64,000 nucleotides of DNA, taken from the NCBI GenBank assembly GCA_902806595.1, contig CADCXC010000003.1:1178001-1242000 (forward strand), given 5' to 3'. Both the position numbers and the translations under genes were made by a program. Under the pieces are notes generated by a model. That model had not been told where the DNA came from. It ran no database searches and was given only the letters and a program-made list of their open reading frames with translations. Within the stretch, counting starts at the first letter, position 1. Each line of letters opens with the position of its first letter. Origin of the DNA: Pyrenopolyporus hunteri (taxonomy: Eukaryota > Ascomycota > Sordariomycetes > Xylariales > Hypoxylaceae). This document shows positions 52,804-64,000 of the stretch, piece after piece.

Positions 52804-53239
52804 CGTCGGCATATGAAGTCTACTATTAAATGCCTCTGAGCTGATCGATGCAGCCCTATGACTAAACCCTGAATAAGATTATGTGCAGGTTTCTTCAAAC
52901 GCATCTTTCGGTAATATCCTGATCTCCTAAGACTCGGTCCCGAAAAGCGGATGTGCAGTTCGCCTTCTACGTTAAGACTGGATATGCTTTCTCGCGGAGG
53001 AGCCTCTTATCTGTCTTGCGATTGGCAGTGGGATGACCGCATCCCTATGAGCCAATACTACGCAGCATCTTTAACACACCGAACCTGTTAGCTAAATGGA
53101 AACATATTGCGCACATATGCGCCAAGAGCCTCGCCGATTTGATAGGAAGAGTGATTTATCGCTACTATAACTGGCTGCGCGTCTGCGCGTCTCTCTGGTA
53201 CTGTGTATTAAGAAAATATTCAAGGATATTTCTTATGAC

Positions 53240-53296
53240 ATGAATGTTTTACTTAAGCGTAAGTATCTATGAACATTCATAACTTTACGTAAAGTT
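53240..53296. repeat. Nested palindromes
   Basis: atgaatgtt at 53240-53248 pairs in inverse with aacattcat at 53272-53280, and directly next to it aactttacgtaaagtt at 53281-53296 is a perfect 16-bp palindrome. Between them acttaagcgtaagt is a near-palindrome. Confidence 0.65.
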
Positions 53297-53410
53297 TTCA
53301 TTATTCATACCTAGAGCGTAGTATCATAGCAATTCATGAACGATGCCTGCGAGGGAGCTATCCTGTAGCTAATGTTTGTTACATCATAGCATGTCTTCAC
53401 CAATAATTCA

Positions 53411-53985
53411 GTGGTCTTGCCACTTCAGTTTTCCAAGCTAAAGTCGTACACCAACCAAAATCCGAGCATGGAACTGAGACATGCGAGACACTCTTTAATA
53501 AATCAAAATTATCTACTGCCACGCTTCCCGGCAAAATCCGGGTCGCTGGTCTCAGTAGGCTACCGCTGCCTTAGTAAGTCAATGTGTAGAAGTTCCCTGC
53601 AGCCAGGAATGCAACATCAGACATGCTCGCCGAAGTCCTCACTTTCCCCTCGTAAGAGGCGTAGTTCTCTATAAGCAAGGTCACAGTAGGTAAGAGGCGA
53701 TCCTATACTTCTAGGTTAATCAATCTAAGTTGTTTGTTTCGCCGCGGTTGAGGGTGTGGAAACGCCTCGTCATCGCGACTCTGCCGACATCTTGGACCCC
53801 CACCGGCCCGCCAGAAAATCTTCCAAGAAATATCCAGATTTGGGACGCTTACTTACACCCCAGTTTCTACGAGGCCTTCGGTGCCGAGTGCTTTCCCCAG
53901 TTATATCGGCGTGATGCACGCGAGCTGCCGGTCGGAATGGATGGTCATCAGCGACGCCGAATGGCCTGGTGAATGCGTTGGCCAA
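53411..53985 (+). pseudogene. Possible decayed coding fragments
   Basis: Two stretches here look more like coding sequence than their surroundings: about 53410-53680 and 53730-53972. They contain phrases such as KSEHGTETCETLFNKSK and ENLPRNIQIWDAYLHPSFYE in different frames, interrupted by stops that I could not remove with convincing introns. No family is recognised. It could be an eroded gene upstream of the methyltransferase, or chance. Confidence 0.25.
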
Positions 53986-54159
53986 ACTTACGATTTAAAC
54001 GCCATTGTTTCCCCCTACAGCTAAACTCGTAGACCTTACGAATTTACAAGCTTTCTTGCAGTTCTCTATAAATTAAGACCACCTGTTGCCCTTCACTAAG
54101 GTAGAAACTAACCAAATCGCTGTTCTTCGACGAAATATAAACCAAACCTGGTATTCAAA

Positions 54160-55770
54160 ATGATCGTGACCTTGGAATCGGTGGTATCGCTACTCGAACA
54201 GCTGGCCGCTAACCCTTCTACAACAACTAAGGATGCCATTGCCGATAATCAACTTCGGAAGAGGCTCCTCCTAGCGATTCAGAAACTCATCCCCGAGTTA
54301 GAAACCCCAGAAGAGGCTTGCCAACGACTATTGTATAATGTAAGCTTTATCGCACCTTATTATAGCCCCGTTAGCAGACAGCCGCCCAGCATAACGATAA
54401 CACAACTTCCGCATAATTTTATTGACGTAACTTTTGTCATAAGGGACTCGAGACGCCCCTTGCCCGTATTGCAGTTGACCTCAACATTTTCAACCTTCTC
54501 AAAGATTCCCCTACACCCTTGACCACAGAAGACATCGCCAAAAGATCAGGCAAAAACCCGGATACAAAGTTACTGGCGCGGCTCTTGAGATATCTGGCTT
54601 CCTTGAGCATGATTCGTGAAGTCGATACAGGAGTCTGGACTGCAAGCCACCTCGGAAATAACCTATCAGGAAGAGGCCAGAGTGCTGGAGTTGCATCAAT
54701 GTGAGACATCTTCATGCACAACGATCCGTGTAACCCGAAAATGCGCAATGCTGACCACCTTATTTAAGGGTCGACAACTGCTTTGTGTCGATGATCACCC
54801 TTCCCGCATTCCTCCGCAGCCACAACTATAATCCTCCAGATACGAAGAGCGAAACAGCTTTTGCGCTAGGAAACAGGGTGAGCCCAGAGGAGACGACCTT
54901 CTTCGATTGGCTGAAGAACCGCCCCGAGAATGCGAATCATTTCAACGTCTTCATGGGCTCGCACCGGACAGGCGTGCGGACGTGGTTGGACCAGCCTGAG
55001 GTTATAAGTGAGATTACCAATGCGTTTAGGAAGGTGGCCGCGGCGAAGGGTGCGGAGGAAAAGGCGGTATCCTTTGTGGACATCGGTGGCGGCATCGGCC
55101 ACCAATGCAAGGTGAGTGCAACATGTCTCCAACGAAGGGACGGAATTGGTACTGATTGGGCGGCCAGGCTTTCAAGAAGAGGACACCCGATCTAAAGGGG
55201 ACGATCGTCCTGGAAGATTTGGAGGAAGTCGTGGCAAACGCCGAACTAGAAGACGGGATTGAGAAACTGGGCGTAAACTTCCTCGAGGGTCAACCCGTGA
55301 AAGGTAAGCGACTTACGCAACAAGGATAAATCGGCATGGGAATAACGGTAACTAACTCGGATCGTTGCAGGCGCCGCGTCATATTATTTCAGGAGTGTTC
55401 TACGAAGTAAGAATATATCCCCCCCAACCGGATGTCCCTAAGACATCAATAACGTTCGACGAATTCGTACTAACTTCACATCGAAGACTGGCCGGACCGG
55501 TATTCTCGAACAATTCTCGGTCATGTTCGAGATGCTATGGATAAAGACTCGCTACTTCTGATAGACGAAATAGTACTGCCAGATCGCGGTGCCCACCGAT
55601 ATGAGACACAGCTAGACCTAACGATGCTGGCTATGCTCAATGCCGAAGCAAGAACCGAAACCCATTGGAAGCAGTTGCTAGCCGAAGTGGGCATGGAGGT
55701 TAAAAGTATTGTCTTCTACGAGGAAGAAACCAAAGAAGGGATTATCATCGCCAAGAAGGTGACGAGCTAA
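54160..55770 (+). CDS. Fungal O-methyltransferase (plant-type OMT fold), 6 exons
   Basis: SAM-dependent O-methyltransferase of the group used in fungal polyketide and alkaloid tailoring. Exons 54160-54339, 54444-54700, 54769-55111, 55168-55303, 55371-55406 and 55487-55770 join in frame to about 411 aa, the family's normal size. The N-terminal half contains the winged-helix dimerisation domain (LARIAVDLNIFNLLKD, then ARLLRYLASLSMI). The SAM-binding glycine motif is VDIGGGIGH at about 250-257. The acidic residue after strand 2 is seen in VLEDLEEVV. The usual catalytic HDW of LHDWPD reads LRNWPD at about 316-321, so the general-base His is replaced by Arg and the following Asp by Asn. Unless a different splice restores it, activity may be changed or lost. 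The tail (KEGIIIAKK) is typical and the frame is otherwise intact. Confidence 0.88.
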
Positions 55771-57708
55771 GCATGATGTATATAAAGCCACGGCACCACC
55801 TAATCCTCGGGCGGTATGCAGTAAAGTTTTGAATTGGAGACACTTTTCTCGATTGTCATGCCACATTTTAGCCAACCGCTGTCGCTAGGTCGAGCAGCCT
55901 ACAGTTTGATTATGAATTCGACTGGCTATTTATCCCCTTTTCCTTTCTATTTATCCTTTCCTATATACCCCTTTAACTTTTATACTTTAACCGCGTTTAA
56001 AAACGGTAAGCCAGTAGGTTGCCTGTTGATATTATGAGGTGTTTACGTACGTGTCATTATAAGGCAAGCTATATGGTGGCGGAAACAACTTGTTCCACTA
56101 GCTATTTAACTAACCAAGCCGAAGGCCTGTGTATAGTGAATGAGAGCAAAGGAAGAAGCAAAACATATGCCCACAACATGGCATTCGACTTCGGCATTTT
56201 GGGTGAGGGGAATGCCGTTTCTTTGCTTTACTTATAAGTGAGTTTTAGACGGTTTATTATACTTATAGGTAGGTAGGTAGACTTTCATACCAATCTTGAC
56301 AGAGTGGCTTATAGCAGAGATCCGGTGGCTTTTCCAGGTTAAATGGATTGTAATTATATGTGAATCATCCGGTTTCGTCGCTACGGGCGTCTCGTTCTCA
56401 ATCTTCGCGGATCGCATGGTGTTTACTGGTTACTTACTATTTGAACTAGTTTGGGACAATCTGGAATTGATCCTACAAGCCTATAAACGCTCCCTCGAGG
56501 TGCCTAGTGTTATATGAAGGTAGAGATGAGCGTACCATTGTGAGAATCAGAGGGGGTATCATGGCGATTGAGACAGGTTTCACCTGCTAAATAGTCACAA
56601 TATGCAGCAGACTATTTTCGAGTTCCACAAATAGTCTAGACCGTACCGCATCCAAGACCTTCATCCAGGCATGCGAAGGTGCCTCCTTCAACGAACGAGA
56701 ACCAGAAAAGGGGTTCGTTCTTCGGAGATAATCCATCTTGATTATACTATCAAGTCACATTGAATTATACATTGCCCAGGGCGTGAAACTACAAGGAATA
56801 CAACGTAAAGAAGCCTATCGAAGCGAATGACAAACACATTTTCTGTTATTTCCTTGCCGTGCTGACAATGCTTACGCTTTTGGCGAGGATCACGCCTTTG
56901 AGCCCCATCCTAGAATCTTATTTAGTTCTAGCGGGTAATGCCACTTTTTGTATTAATAATCACAAAGCTCTGTATTATATGCACGAGTTTCCCTAAAGGA
57001 CTTGTTAGGGTTAGAGGGAACTGCATAGGCCGCGTCTAGAGACGGTGCCTATTTGATTAGATCTCTACTAGATCAACACCTCAGGTAGTGTTGTTAATAA
57101 GATGGGAACCTACCAAGTTGCCTACACCTACCTATCCAAGTGCCACCTAGTTGTATGTAGCTAATTTTACTCTACCGATCGGGCATATAAGCATTGGTGG
57201 TTATGTTGAAATGCCTATAATGAGGCCAAGCGTATAGTGAGGAAAACAACAAAGTTGTTCCACAAAATATCTACCAAACTATTCAGACTTCCCGCCTGGA
57301 TAGACACACTGAATGAGAATAAAGAGGTATGTCTCATATGTCCACAAAATGGCAATACCTCTTCCAAGGGCATTAGTAATAAAATTAACGCAACTTTCGG
57401 ATTTTGTATGTCGATGGTGGGCCCTTGTATGGGTAGAACATATAATACTTAGCTTCTAAGCGGAAAGGAACTTGCTAGGAATCACATCCATATACTTGAT
57501 ATTATAAATACACAGAGAACTCATCCGTATAACGGACGAAACTGGCCGAGTGAAACTACCGATTATTGATTCTAATTATAACCACCGGCTCACCTTGACA
57601 TTAATAGATCCAAGTATAAATCATCATGGGGTTCCCCTCAACCGTGGCATATCCCAAATCCTCAGTAGACATCTTATTTACTATTATACCTTTTACATTA
57701 CACTCATC
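55771..57708. other. Intergenic region
   Basis: No supported gene. Short open frames are scattered and lack coding features. A run of TAGGTA repeats lies at about 56266-56280. The frame of the downstream SDR stays open upstream to about 57550, but the ATG at 57709 matches the family's N-terminus, so I treat the rest as leader. Confidence 0.5.
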
Positions 57709-58659
57709 ATGGCTACAGTTCTAATCGTCGGGGCCGGACCCGGAGTTGGCAAAGCGACGGCGGACGTCTTCTCAGCCGCAGGATATAAAGTCGCAGTAGC
57801 ATCTAGGACCCAAAAGTTAGATCCCAAGTATCCACACTTTACCTTCGATGCTTCCAAGCCAGAAACAGTTGCAGCTCTGTTCGAGGCAGTATCCGCGAGC
57901 GTCGGAGTACCAAGCGTTGTCGTATACAATGGTTCGCTTCCCTTCTCGACCTAATGGCCTGCTCTAGTTGCTCACATTCACAGCCTACGGCGGTTTTCGA
58001 AATGCGGATTACCACCCGCTAACGCAAGACGTTGACGGTCTCAAAAGGGACATGAACGTTAACGCCATTTCTGCCTACGCTGCGGCACAGGAAACAATCA
58101 AGGGTTTCGAGAAACTCGGCCCCTCCGGTCTTGGGCCTGCGGGCGGCACCTTCGTCTTTGTGGGGAATGGGTTGAATGTCTTCGCTGTTCCGGGGTTCAC
58201 CATTTTTAGCAGTAGGTTGCCCTGAGATCCCGTCCCGTAGTTATCGACCCAGATCCCAGCCCCTAATGAAACATTACATTTATGGAGACGTCGACTAACT
58301 CTATATGCTACAGTGCAAAAGGGCGCCACATCGCACCTCATCCACCATCTTGCGCTGGCTGAGTATCAAGATAAGCCATATAAGTGAGTATTCTACCTCT
58401 AGTTAAAAAGGGGCAGGAAATCAGTTGCTTGTATAATGGATGAATGGCTTACAAATGATTCTTCAGGTTCTATTATATCGACGAGAGGAAGGCGGATGGG
58501 ACATACGTGCCCAGAGGTCTCAACCACGTCGCTCATGCCGAAACGGCGCTCGAGCTGGCAAAGGACCCCAAACAGAGAGCTTGGGACTATACTTTCGTGG
58601 CAGGAAAGGGGTACGTGAACTTTCCGCGCGTGGAATATCTCCCATGGAAGGTAGAATAG
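57709..58659 (+). CDS. Short-chain dehydrogenase/reductase, atypical, 4 exons
   Basis: Rossmann-fold NAD(P)-dependent oxidoreductase. Exons 57709-57931, 57984-58211, 58314-58383 and 58467-58659 join in frame to about 237 aa. The cofactor-binding motif GAGPGVG sits at residues 8-14, followed by VAVASRT, where the Arg suggests NADPH preference. NVNAISAYAAAQ matches the SDR helix with the NNAG-region Asn. The active-site region reads GNGLNVFAVPGF then FSMQK, where most SDRs have S...YxxxK, so the catalytic Tyr is not obvious. The C-terminal third (RAWDYTFVAGKG) matches a group of small fungal SDR-like proteins. The substrate is unknown. It lies about 1.9 kb downstream of the methyltransferase on the same strand. 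Intron 1 (52 nt, GTTCGC donor) is the weakest call. Confidence 0.82.
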
Positions 58660-61571
58660 TATCTCGGAAGGTACCGCGAAAGGGGCACCAGCTATATGGT
58701 CACATTAAGTCCTACATACTACATTAGCAACTCTAGTTTCCTAATATATTCGTCTGTCAATCCTTGCTAGATCATCCTTGTAGTAATAGCTACACGTTTC
58801 TTCTTTTGCTTTCGACAATTTCACAATAAATAGCAAGATGGATGACTAGAAGATAGCCAAGCATCTCGTATTGGTCTCCCGGGAGCTATTCTATAAGGTT
58901 AACGTACGTCGCAAGGCCTGTATTACAAGAGCTATCGAGTTACTGTGCCCCCAAGCGAGCACGGATTATAACCGTAAGTAAATAAGTTCGATAGCTCCTT
59001 ACAGTCCCGACTAACCGTGTAAATGACGAATTTAGAAATAGCAGGCGTGACCGCGACATAAATAGCCTTCTACTAAGATAGGGGAGAAACTATAACACAT
59101 AGACGGATACCAAACGCCACAATCCCTTAATTATCACTCCAGCATCAAATACCAATTCCACAATACTTCCGCACGTTACATACCTATCTACGATGTCAAA
59201 ACGCAAGTATGACAGCGAATGCTTAGTATTCGAAAGTCCTCCCAAGGTCGCCAGGTTGCAGGAGCCGACGAAATACCCAATGAAGTTGGTGAATATGACC
59301 GGGGCAGAGTTCGTGATCACCAAGGAACCCACCCGAATTCCTGGGCCTCCTATGCAATCCGCGAGCAAGCCCATCAACAACGGGAGAACCACGCCAAAAA
59401 CTTCTATAGCTTTCATACTAAACCCGGAACCAAATGACGACGCACACGAATATAGATAATGGGTATTATCTTGCTGCACGTATTTGCCGAAAATGCTACG
59501 ACCTCTGTCCGGCCAGCGAAACCCTGCTGGTAAGGGTAATTGGGAACTGAAAAGGGGTTATGGATAACGTGTATGTATAGTTTCGCAAAGTTCTTCTCCC
59601 TTCCTTCGAAGCGCCACTGGCGTGGACTCTTTATTTCTGGGTTCCGCAGTGCTAACACGTTCGTGACGGCATCTCGTTAATACCCTTCTCGGAGAGAACG
59701 TAGCCGTTACATCACGCAGGTGCTTTCGACGTCGTTAGGTTGGGTCGCCTCTATGCGTTCATCCCCTACCGAACATCATTTATTATGGTGATCTTGACAT
59801 TAGTCGCCTTAATGGCCGTCAGAGCCTTACAAGAGGGGAGGTACCTGGGCCTAGGATGGATTGGATAGTCGAGTGTTCGGTATCCTTGACTTAGAATGAT
59901 TATTACGGAACTGTAGCGTAGCTACCGCGATTATTACAGCGACTAAAGGCAGATTTCTTAACCATACGTGGTGGTGATATGATTCCACATCACTGTGACC
60001 CTGATGAGGGTGAAAAATGGTGGACCGGAGAAGGATCGCGCTCCTCAAAAAGGGGGTTAACAACCTTCCGTCTAGGAACAGGAATGATGCTAGACCTCGA
60101 TAGGGAGCAAGGGAGCAATCGTCAATCGGATTTCTCTCAGCCTTAGACAGTAAGTCATACTCTGCCCACCGCGATAATAATAGACATCAGCACCGCTCTT
60201 CTTGCTGCAGAAGTACCTACCTACCTATATAAGACAATGTCGCAGTTATCGACGGCGCCTCCATGCACAACGATGACATATCCCGCTTTCCCTATTAGTC
60301 CAATCGATCCATGCAAAAGCACCAAGGTTACGATGTCGCCATTGCATCTGTCGCAAGAAAAGAAAAAGAAAAAGATATTCCGGTCGCGTTACGCCGCATC
60401 TGCCTAGGCGAACAATTCCGGGCAATTGGATCTGCAATCTATCCGACCAGCCAAGACCATGTAGGTAGCAGGCATCCATCTGAAAAGCTTCGCCTAGCTT
60501 AATTGCCCCAGCACATGGCTACCTACCTACATGAGGCAGAGCGTTGCAAATGCCAGGCAATGCACGGCGGGGTTGGCGCAGGGAAGTCGTTCCAGCTGCT
60601 TCCGCTTCCTTCTCCAGTGCATATGTATAAGAGGTAGGTTAGGTAGGGTGTCAGAAAAGCCACTACACCAAAAGATACTACCCGTATATGGTACTTCATA
60701 TATCCCCTTTTATGTGATAGTAGGTATGTATGTTTGTATGTGCCGTGCGATGCGGAAACCGGCAGATTAACGACGACAGGGGTTGGGTAAAAATTCGTGA
60801 GCAGGTTTAAGATGATTGGGCGTACCGTCGCGGCTTGGAGGCCAGCATGACGCTGTTTATAGTATTTTACCCGCTCCCATAAATTACCCTTCGGTGCCAC
60901 TCGTGGATCTTGACACATGGGTTAGGTAGGTATAGGGGGTATCCGAGGACCCAAGGTATACCTACCCTACCTATCGACTCTGCTTGACGTTACGCGCCTG
61001 CACCCGACGATAATGTCCAGCTCATAGACGGTAGACGCGCTGTCGTATCGCTTGTTGCCAAGTTTCATTAGGTTAGGCACCCAGGTAAGTAGGTCCCATC
61101 CCGTGTCGTAGCGCATAAACATGTTCGTCTCGACGAGGCACCGTGTCGCCGCCGTTGCGGGAGCCCGATTCCGCATCATGCTAGACGTCCGCACCTAGAT
61201 GGTAGCTACCTAGGCTACGGGAACGTCCCGAGTCATATACGTCGAGCATCTCCATGCTATCTTCCTCCTGATTTAACTTGCTCAACTCCATTTTCTCCTG
61301 ATGTAGTATAGCGCAGAAAGAATATAGTATGAATAGTTTGGCCGAATGGTAATTAGCTTCCGAATACTTGCTCACCTCCCATTTTGCCATAATTATCCGG
61401 CCCCGTACCAGAACAAGTGATTCCACGCACATTAACAAGCAAATACGTAAAACAACAGAATACAAAATGTATCAGTGGTCGCTATATTCGCCTTCAGCTG
61501 TCGAGGCTCATTTTCATAGTATCTCCCTTAGTAGAATGGTATGATCGTCTGTCTGAAGAGCATTCATCAAG
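58660..61571. other. Intergenic region with TAGGTA-type repeats
   Basis: Apart from the doubtful small ORF at 59193 I see no gene. The stretch has many copies of TACCTACC/GGTAGGTA (about 60214, 60520, 60632, 60922 and 60960). The part before 61572 is probably the promoter of the ferric reductase gene; I could not identify a convincing iron-regulator (HGATAR) site. Confidence 0.5.
59193..59459 (+). CDS. Small hypothetical protein, 88 aa, doubtful
   Basis: An uninterrupted frame with a possible basic nuclear-type start (MSKRKYD) and a Pro-rich body ending KTSIAFILNPEPND. The last phrase resembles N-terminal segments seen in some fungal regulators, so this could be a truncated first exon of a lost gene. 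No continuation with splice signals was found downstream. It may equally be non-coding. Confidence 0.3.
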   Translation: MSKRKYDSECLVFESPPKVARLQEPTKYPMKLVNMTGAEFVITKEPTRIPGPPMQSASKPINNGRTTPKTSIAFILNPEPNDDAHEYR

Positions 61572-63586
61572 ATGGAGGCGAGATCTATGTCGATGTCGAT
61601 GCCTGGCATGAACCACGATCCCTCGGTGAACGTCACGGGCCTTCCCCTTTCGGACCATAGGTGCAACAGCGACGCTTGCGATGCCTTCAAAGCCGCTCAC
61701 CAGGCGTCTCAGGCAGCGGTATCCTACGCTCACCAATTCGACTATGGTCATTACACCACTTGGTATTACCTAGCTACCATTGGTGTTGCCATGTTCGCCT
61801 ACCTCTACCGCTTGAATCGCAATCGCAGAGCGCAGCGAAAGACCCCATTTTCCGAGAAAGCGACACCGGCTCGTAAAGGACTCGCGCTCCTTCGTCTAGT
61901 GAACTATCGACACCTTAAGGGCCGTGTTGCCGATTACTTCGGATTCCCCTCTCTCGGTTCGTTGACCTTCATCGGCGTAACATCGCTATTCCTCCTTTTA
62001 ATGACGTTCTTGGTGCACCCCTATTATCGCGGACGACGAGGTTACGGATCCCCTCCTCTGGGTGTGCGGACTGGGTTGATGGCACAGGCCCTGACCCCTA
62101 TCATCGTCGCACTTGCCGGCAAGGTCAACTTCATCACGATGCTCACTGGCATTAGTCATGAGAAGCTGAACGTTTTCCACCGTTGGGCGTCGTATATGTG
62201 CTTGTTCCTGAGCATTGTTCATACCGTACCCTTCATCGTCCAACCTCTGCGAGACGGTGGGCCCGCTGCTCTCCACGCACAGTATTATCGGCCCGGCGGT
62301 CTTGAGGTATGCGATCTACTTCTCCTTTGACTCGCCGAATATACCTAGTTCCTCCATTAACACGTCGGCCCTGGGTAGTATAGCGGAACTCCACCATTGG
62401 GTATACTGGTAGGCATCGTAGTGCTGTCTATCCCGTGGATTCGCAACCGATTTTACAATTTCTTCTACCGACTCCACATCCCCATGTACATTGTCTACCT
62501 TGGCCTTCTCTTCTGGCACTCAGAAGGAGAGGGGGACGCATGGGCGTACCTATACGCGACACTTGCGATCTGGCTCGCATCTTGCATAGTGCGCTTCTTC
62601 TATAAGTGGCAGACATTTAGCATCTTTCGGCGATGGTTCCAAGGTTTCCCCGCTCAGCTCGAAGAACTCCCAGGCGGCATGACGAAGGTGACGGTCCTCG
62701 CGCCATTGGACTTCCAATGGAAACCCGGGCAACATTGCTGGCTGCGCGTGCCTCACCTATCCATCCTACAGAACCACCCGTTCACGATCGCAAACCTACC
62801 TAAGAGTCCAGCGCCAGGAGTCAAGCGAGATTCAGACAAGCAAGACATGATCTTTTATGTCCGGGCGCATCATGGCTTGACCCTCGACTTACTCAAGTCT
62901 GTCGCGAACCATGACGTCGCGGAAGGTCAAGGTCGATCCGTCTCTGTCCATATTGATGGACCCTACGGCGGGCTGGTAGAAGACGTCCCCGCACTATACG
63001 AGTCACTAGTTTTCGTCGCAGGTGGTAGCGGTATATCTGCTTGCCTTCCGTGGATCCAGCACGCGACTAGGCGTATCGCCGAGGGGACTGCGGTTACGAA
63101 GAGTATCCGCCTAGTCTGGATGGTCAGATACGCCAGCCAGATTCAATGGATAACGAATGAACTGGAGCCGCTTATAAATGCTCACCCAGACCTGATACAG
63201 GTAGACTTCTTCGTGACAGACTCGAGCTCGCCGGCGTTGTCGAGCACGGAATCCGATAAGAACTCGGAAAGCGGGGCTCCAGCGAGCAAACCGGGCGAGA
63301 AGAGTACGACGACGGTCAGCCCGAAGCTGGGACAAGTCCACTCCCAACGTCCATACTTGCCTACTCTGCTTCCCAGCCTCATCACGGCGCGACGAACCTT
63401 TATTCTCGGTGAGTCTCGTATAGAAACGGGCGAGTTTAAAAGTACGAAACTGCTAACTCGACATTAGGTTGTGGGCCGGAAAGTCTGCGAACCGACCTAG
63501 CAAACGCAGTATCGAGTTCTCAAAAGAAGGTCCTGACTGGCGATGCCGATATTATTACGTTGCACACCGAGTCTTTCGGGTGGTGA
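61572..63586 (+). CDS. Ferric-chelate reductase (FRE family), 3 exons
   Basis: Membrane flavocytochrome that would reduce Fe(III) (or Cu(II)) outside the cell with electrons from NADPH, feeding metal uptake. Exons 61572-62306, 62379-63408 and 63468-63586 join in frame to about 627 aa. After a Met-rich N-terminus (SMSMSMPGMNH, possibly metal-binding) come a first TM segment and the ferric-reductase transmembrane core with paired heme histidines in HEKLNVFHRW and SIVHTVPF, and again FYRLHIPMY and LFWHSEGEG. The FAD-binding motif NHPFTIANL and the NADPH-binding motifs VAGGSGIS and CGPESLR follow; the last is created by joining exon 3. The end ESFGW is the canonical FRE terminus. A Ser/Glu/Lys-rich insert in the NAD domain is common in fungi. 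All key residues are present. Confidence 0.93.
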
Positions 63587-64000
63587 GGTAGGACGTGAAC
63601 GGCGTTTAAATTGCTCTATGTCGAGGACGATGTTGAAGGATACTGTGATATAGTAGCAACGGAAGACCACTATGTATATAGAACAGGTTAAATAATTATT
63701 CCCACGGCTATCCCCGTAGTCAGTGAACCGTAGTATTTACCCTACCTAGCTTCCTTGGTGGTAGGTGTTAATGAAAAGGGGTATAAGGGGGAACGGCTCG
63801 TACACCCATGTACCGTACCTACCTGGGTACATCCATAGACTTTACCTGTCAACACACGAACCAATGAGAGGCCCCAGGTTGTCTCGTTAGGGCAAGCCAC
63901 CTGAAGCTAGGTACCCCGCAATGGGTCAACCCGCAGCGGGAATGGGACCCTTCGAGAACGCCTAGGCCTGCTCGGGCTAGGTGCAAGGACGCTGTCTAGG
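63587..64000. other. 3' flank of the ferric reductase gene
   Basis: No coding signal. It contains further CTACCTAG and GTACCTACCTGG motifs like those in the upstream intergenic region. Confidence 0.5.

Larger units (their letters stand above)
50230..54159. other. Gene-poor, decayed region of about 3.9 kb
   Basis: No intact gene is seen. Base composition is mixed, and stop codons are frequent in all frames, without the extreme AT bias of the central block. It may be old transposon or pseudogene debris. Two palindromic structures (52753-52803 and 53240-53296) and one possible decayed coding stretch (53411-53985) are listed separately. Confidence 0.5.

Noticed and set aside
58838..58980. Possible exon with the phrase RELFYKVNVRRKACITRA
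   Set aside because: A stop follows the ATG after three codons, and no downstream exon could be joined.
60290..60500. Second SDR fragment (phrase GYDVAIAS) around 60320
   Set aside because: Only one short phrase resembles an SDR; the glycine motif and the rest of the fold are absent, and splice signals do not help.
1..64000. tRNA genes, rRNA genes or CRISPR arrays
   Set aside because: No A/B-box pairs with a cloverleaf, rRNA segments or spaced identical repeats were recognised; the phased repeats found are contiguous minisatellites.

Overview
The window looks like a nuclear chromosome segment of a filamentous ascomycete, most likely a Sordariomycete. Genes carry many short introns (about 50-100 nt) with GTRNGT donors and CTNAC-type branch sites. 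The gene content is typical of Pezizomycotina: a SIN-pathway kinase, a Zn2Cys6 regulator, an ACS-type MFS transporter, a TRI101-like acyltransferase, a fungal O-methyltransferase and a ferric reductase. A long AT-rich block shows the signature of repeat-induced point mutation (RIP). Gene models were spliced by hand from reading frame, splice signals and family knowledge; there is no transcript evidence.

Layout. (1) 0-12.2 kb, gene-bearing left arm: a 13-exon sepH/cdc7-type septation kinase, a secreted M14 zinc carboxypeptidase, a small secreted cysteine-containing protein (minus strand) and a two-exon Zn2Cys6 transcription factor (minus strand). (2) About 12.4-43.3 kb: a block of almost pure A+T whose remaining G and C sit mostly in CpG. 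Its two edges are imperfect inverted repeats of about 90-105 bp, each carrying the 10-mer GATGACATAA at least twice, so the block reads as one TIR-bounded unit of about 30.9 kb. Inside are two pairs of direct repeats (candidate LTR retrotransposons of about 6.2 and 7.8 kb, whose copies differ almost only by transitions) and three phased minisatellites. No intact gene can be read in it. (3) 43.3-64 kb, right arm: an unrecognised two-exon gene, an MFS transporter, a BAHD/TRI101-like acyltransferase (minus), a gene-poor decayed stretch of about 3.9 kb, an O-methyltransferase, a short-chain dehydrogenase, a doubtful small ORF and a ferric reductase.

How the genes may work together. The acyltransferase, transporter, methyltransferase and SDR are tailoring or transport functions typical of secondary metabolism, but no backbone synthase is visible, so a cluster is only an inference. 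The methyltransferase and the SDR both lack a usual catalytic residue. The transcription factor starts only about 220 bp from the edge of the AT block and the small secreted protein lies about 3 kb from it, a setting in which expression could be influenced by heterochromatin. The strongest candidate for something undescribed is the TIR-bounded RIP-erased element with its subterminal GATGACATAA repeats.
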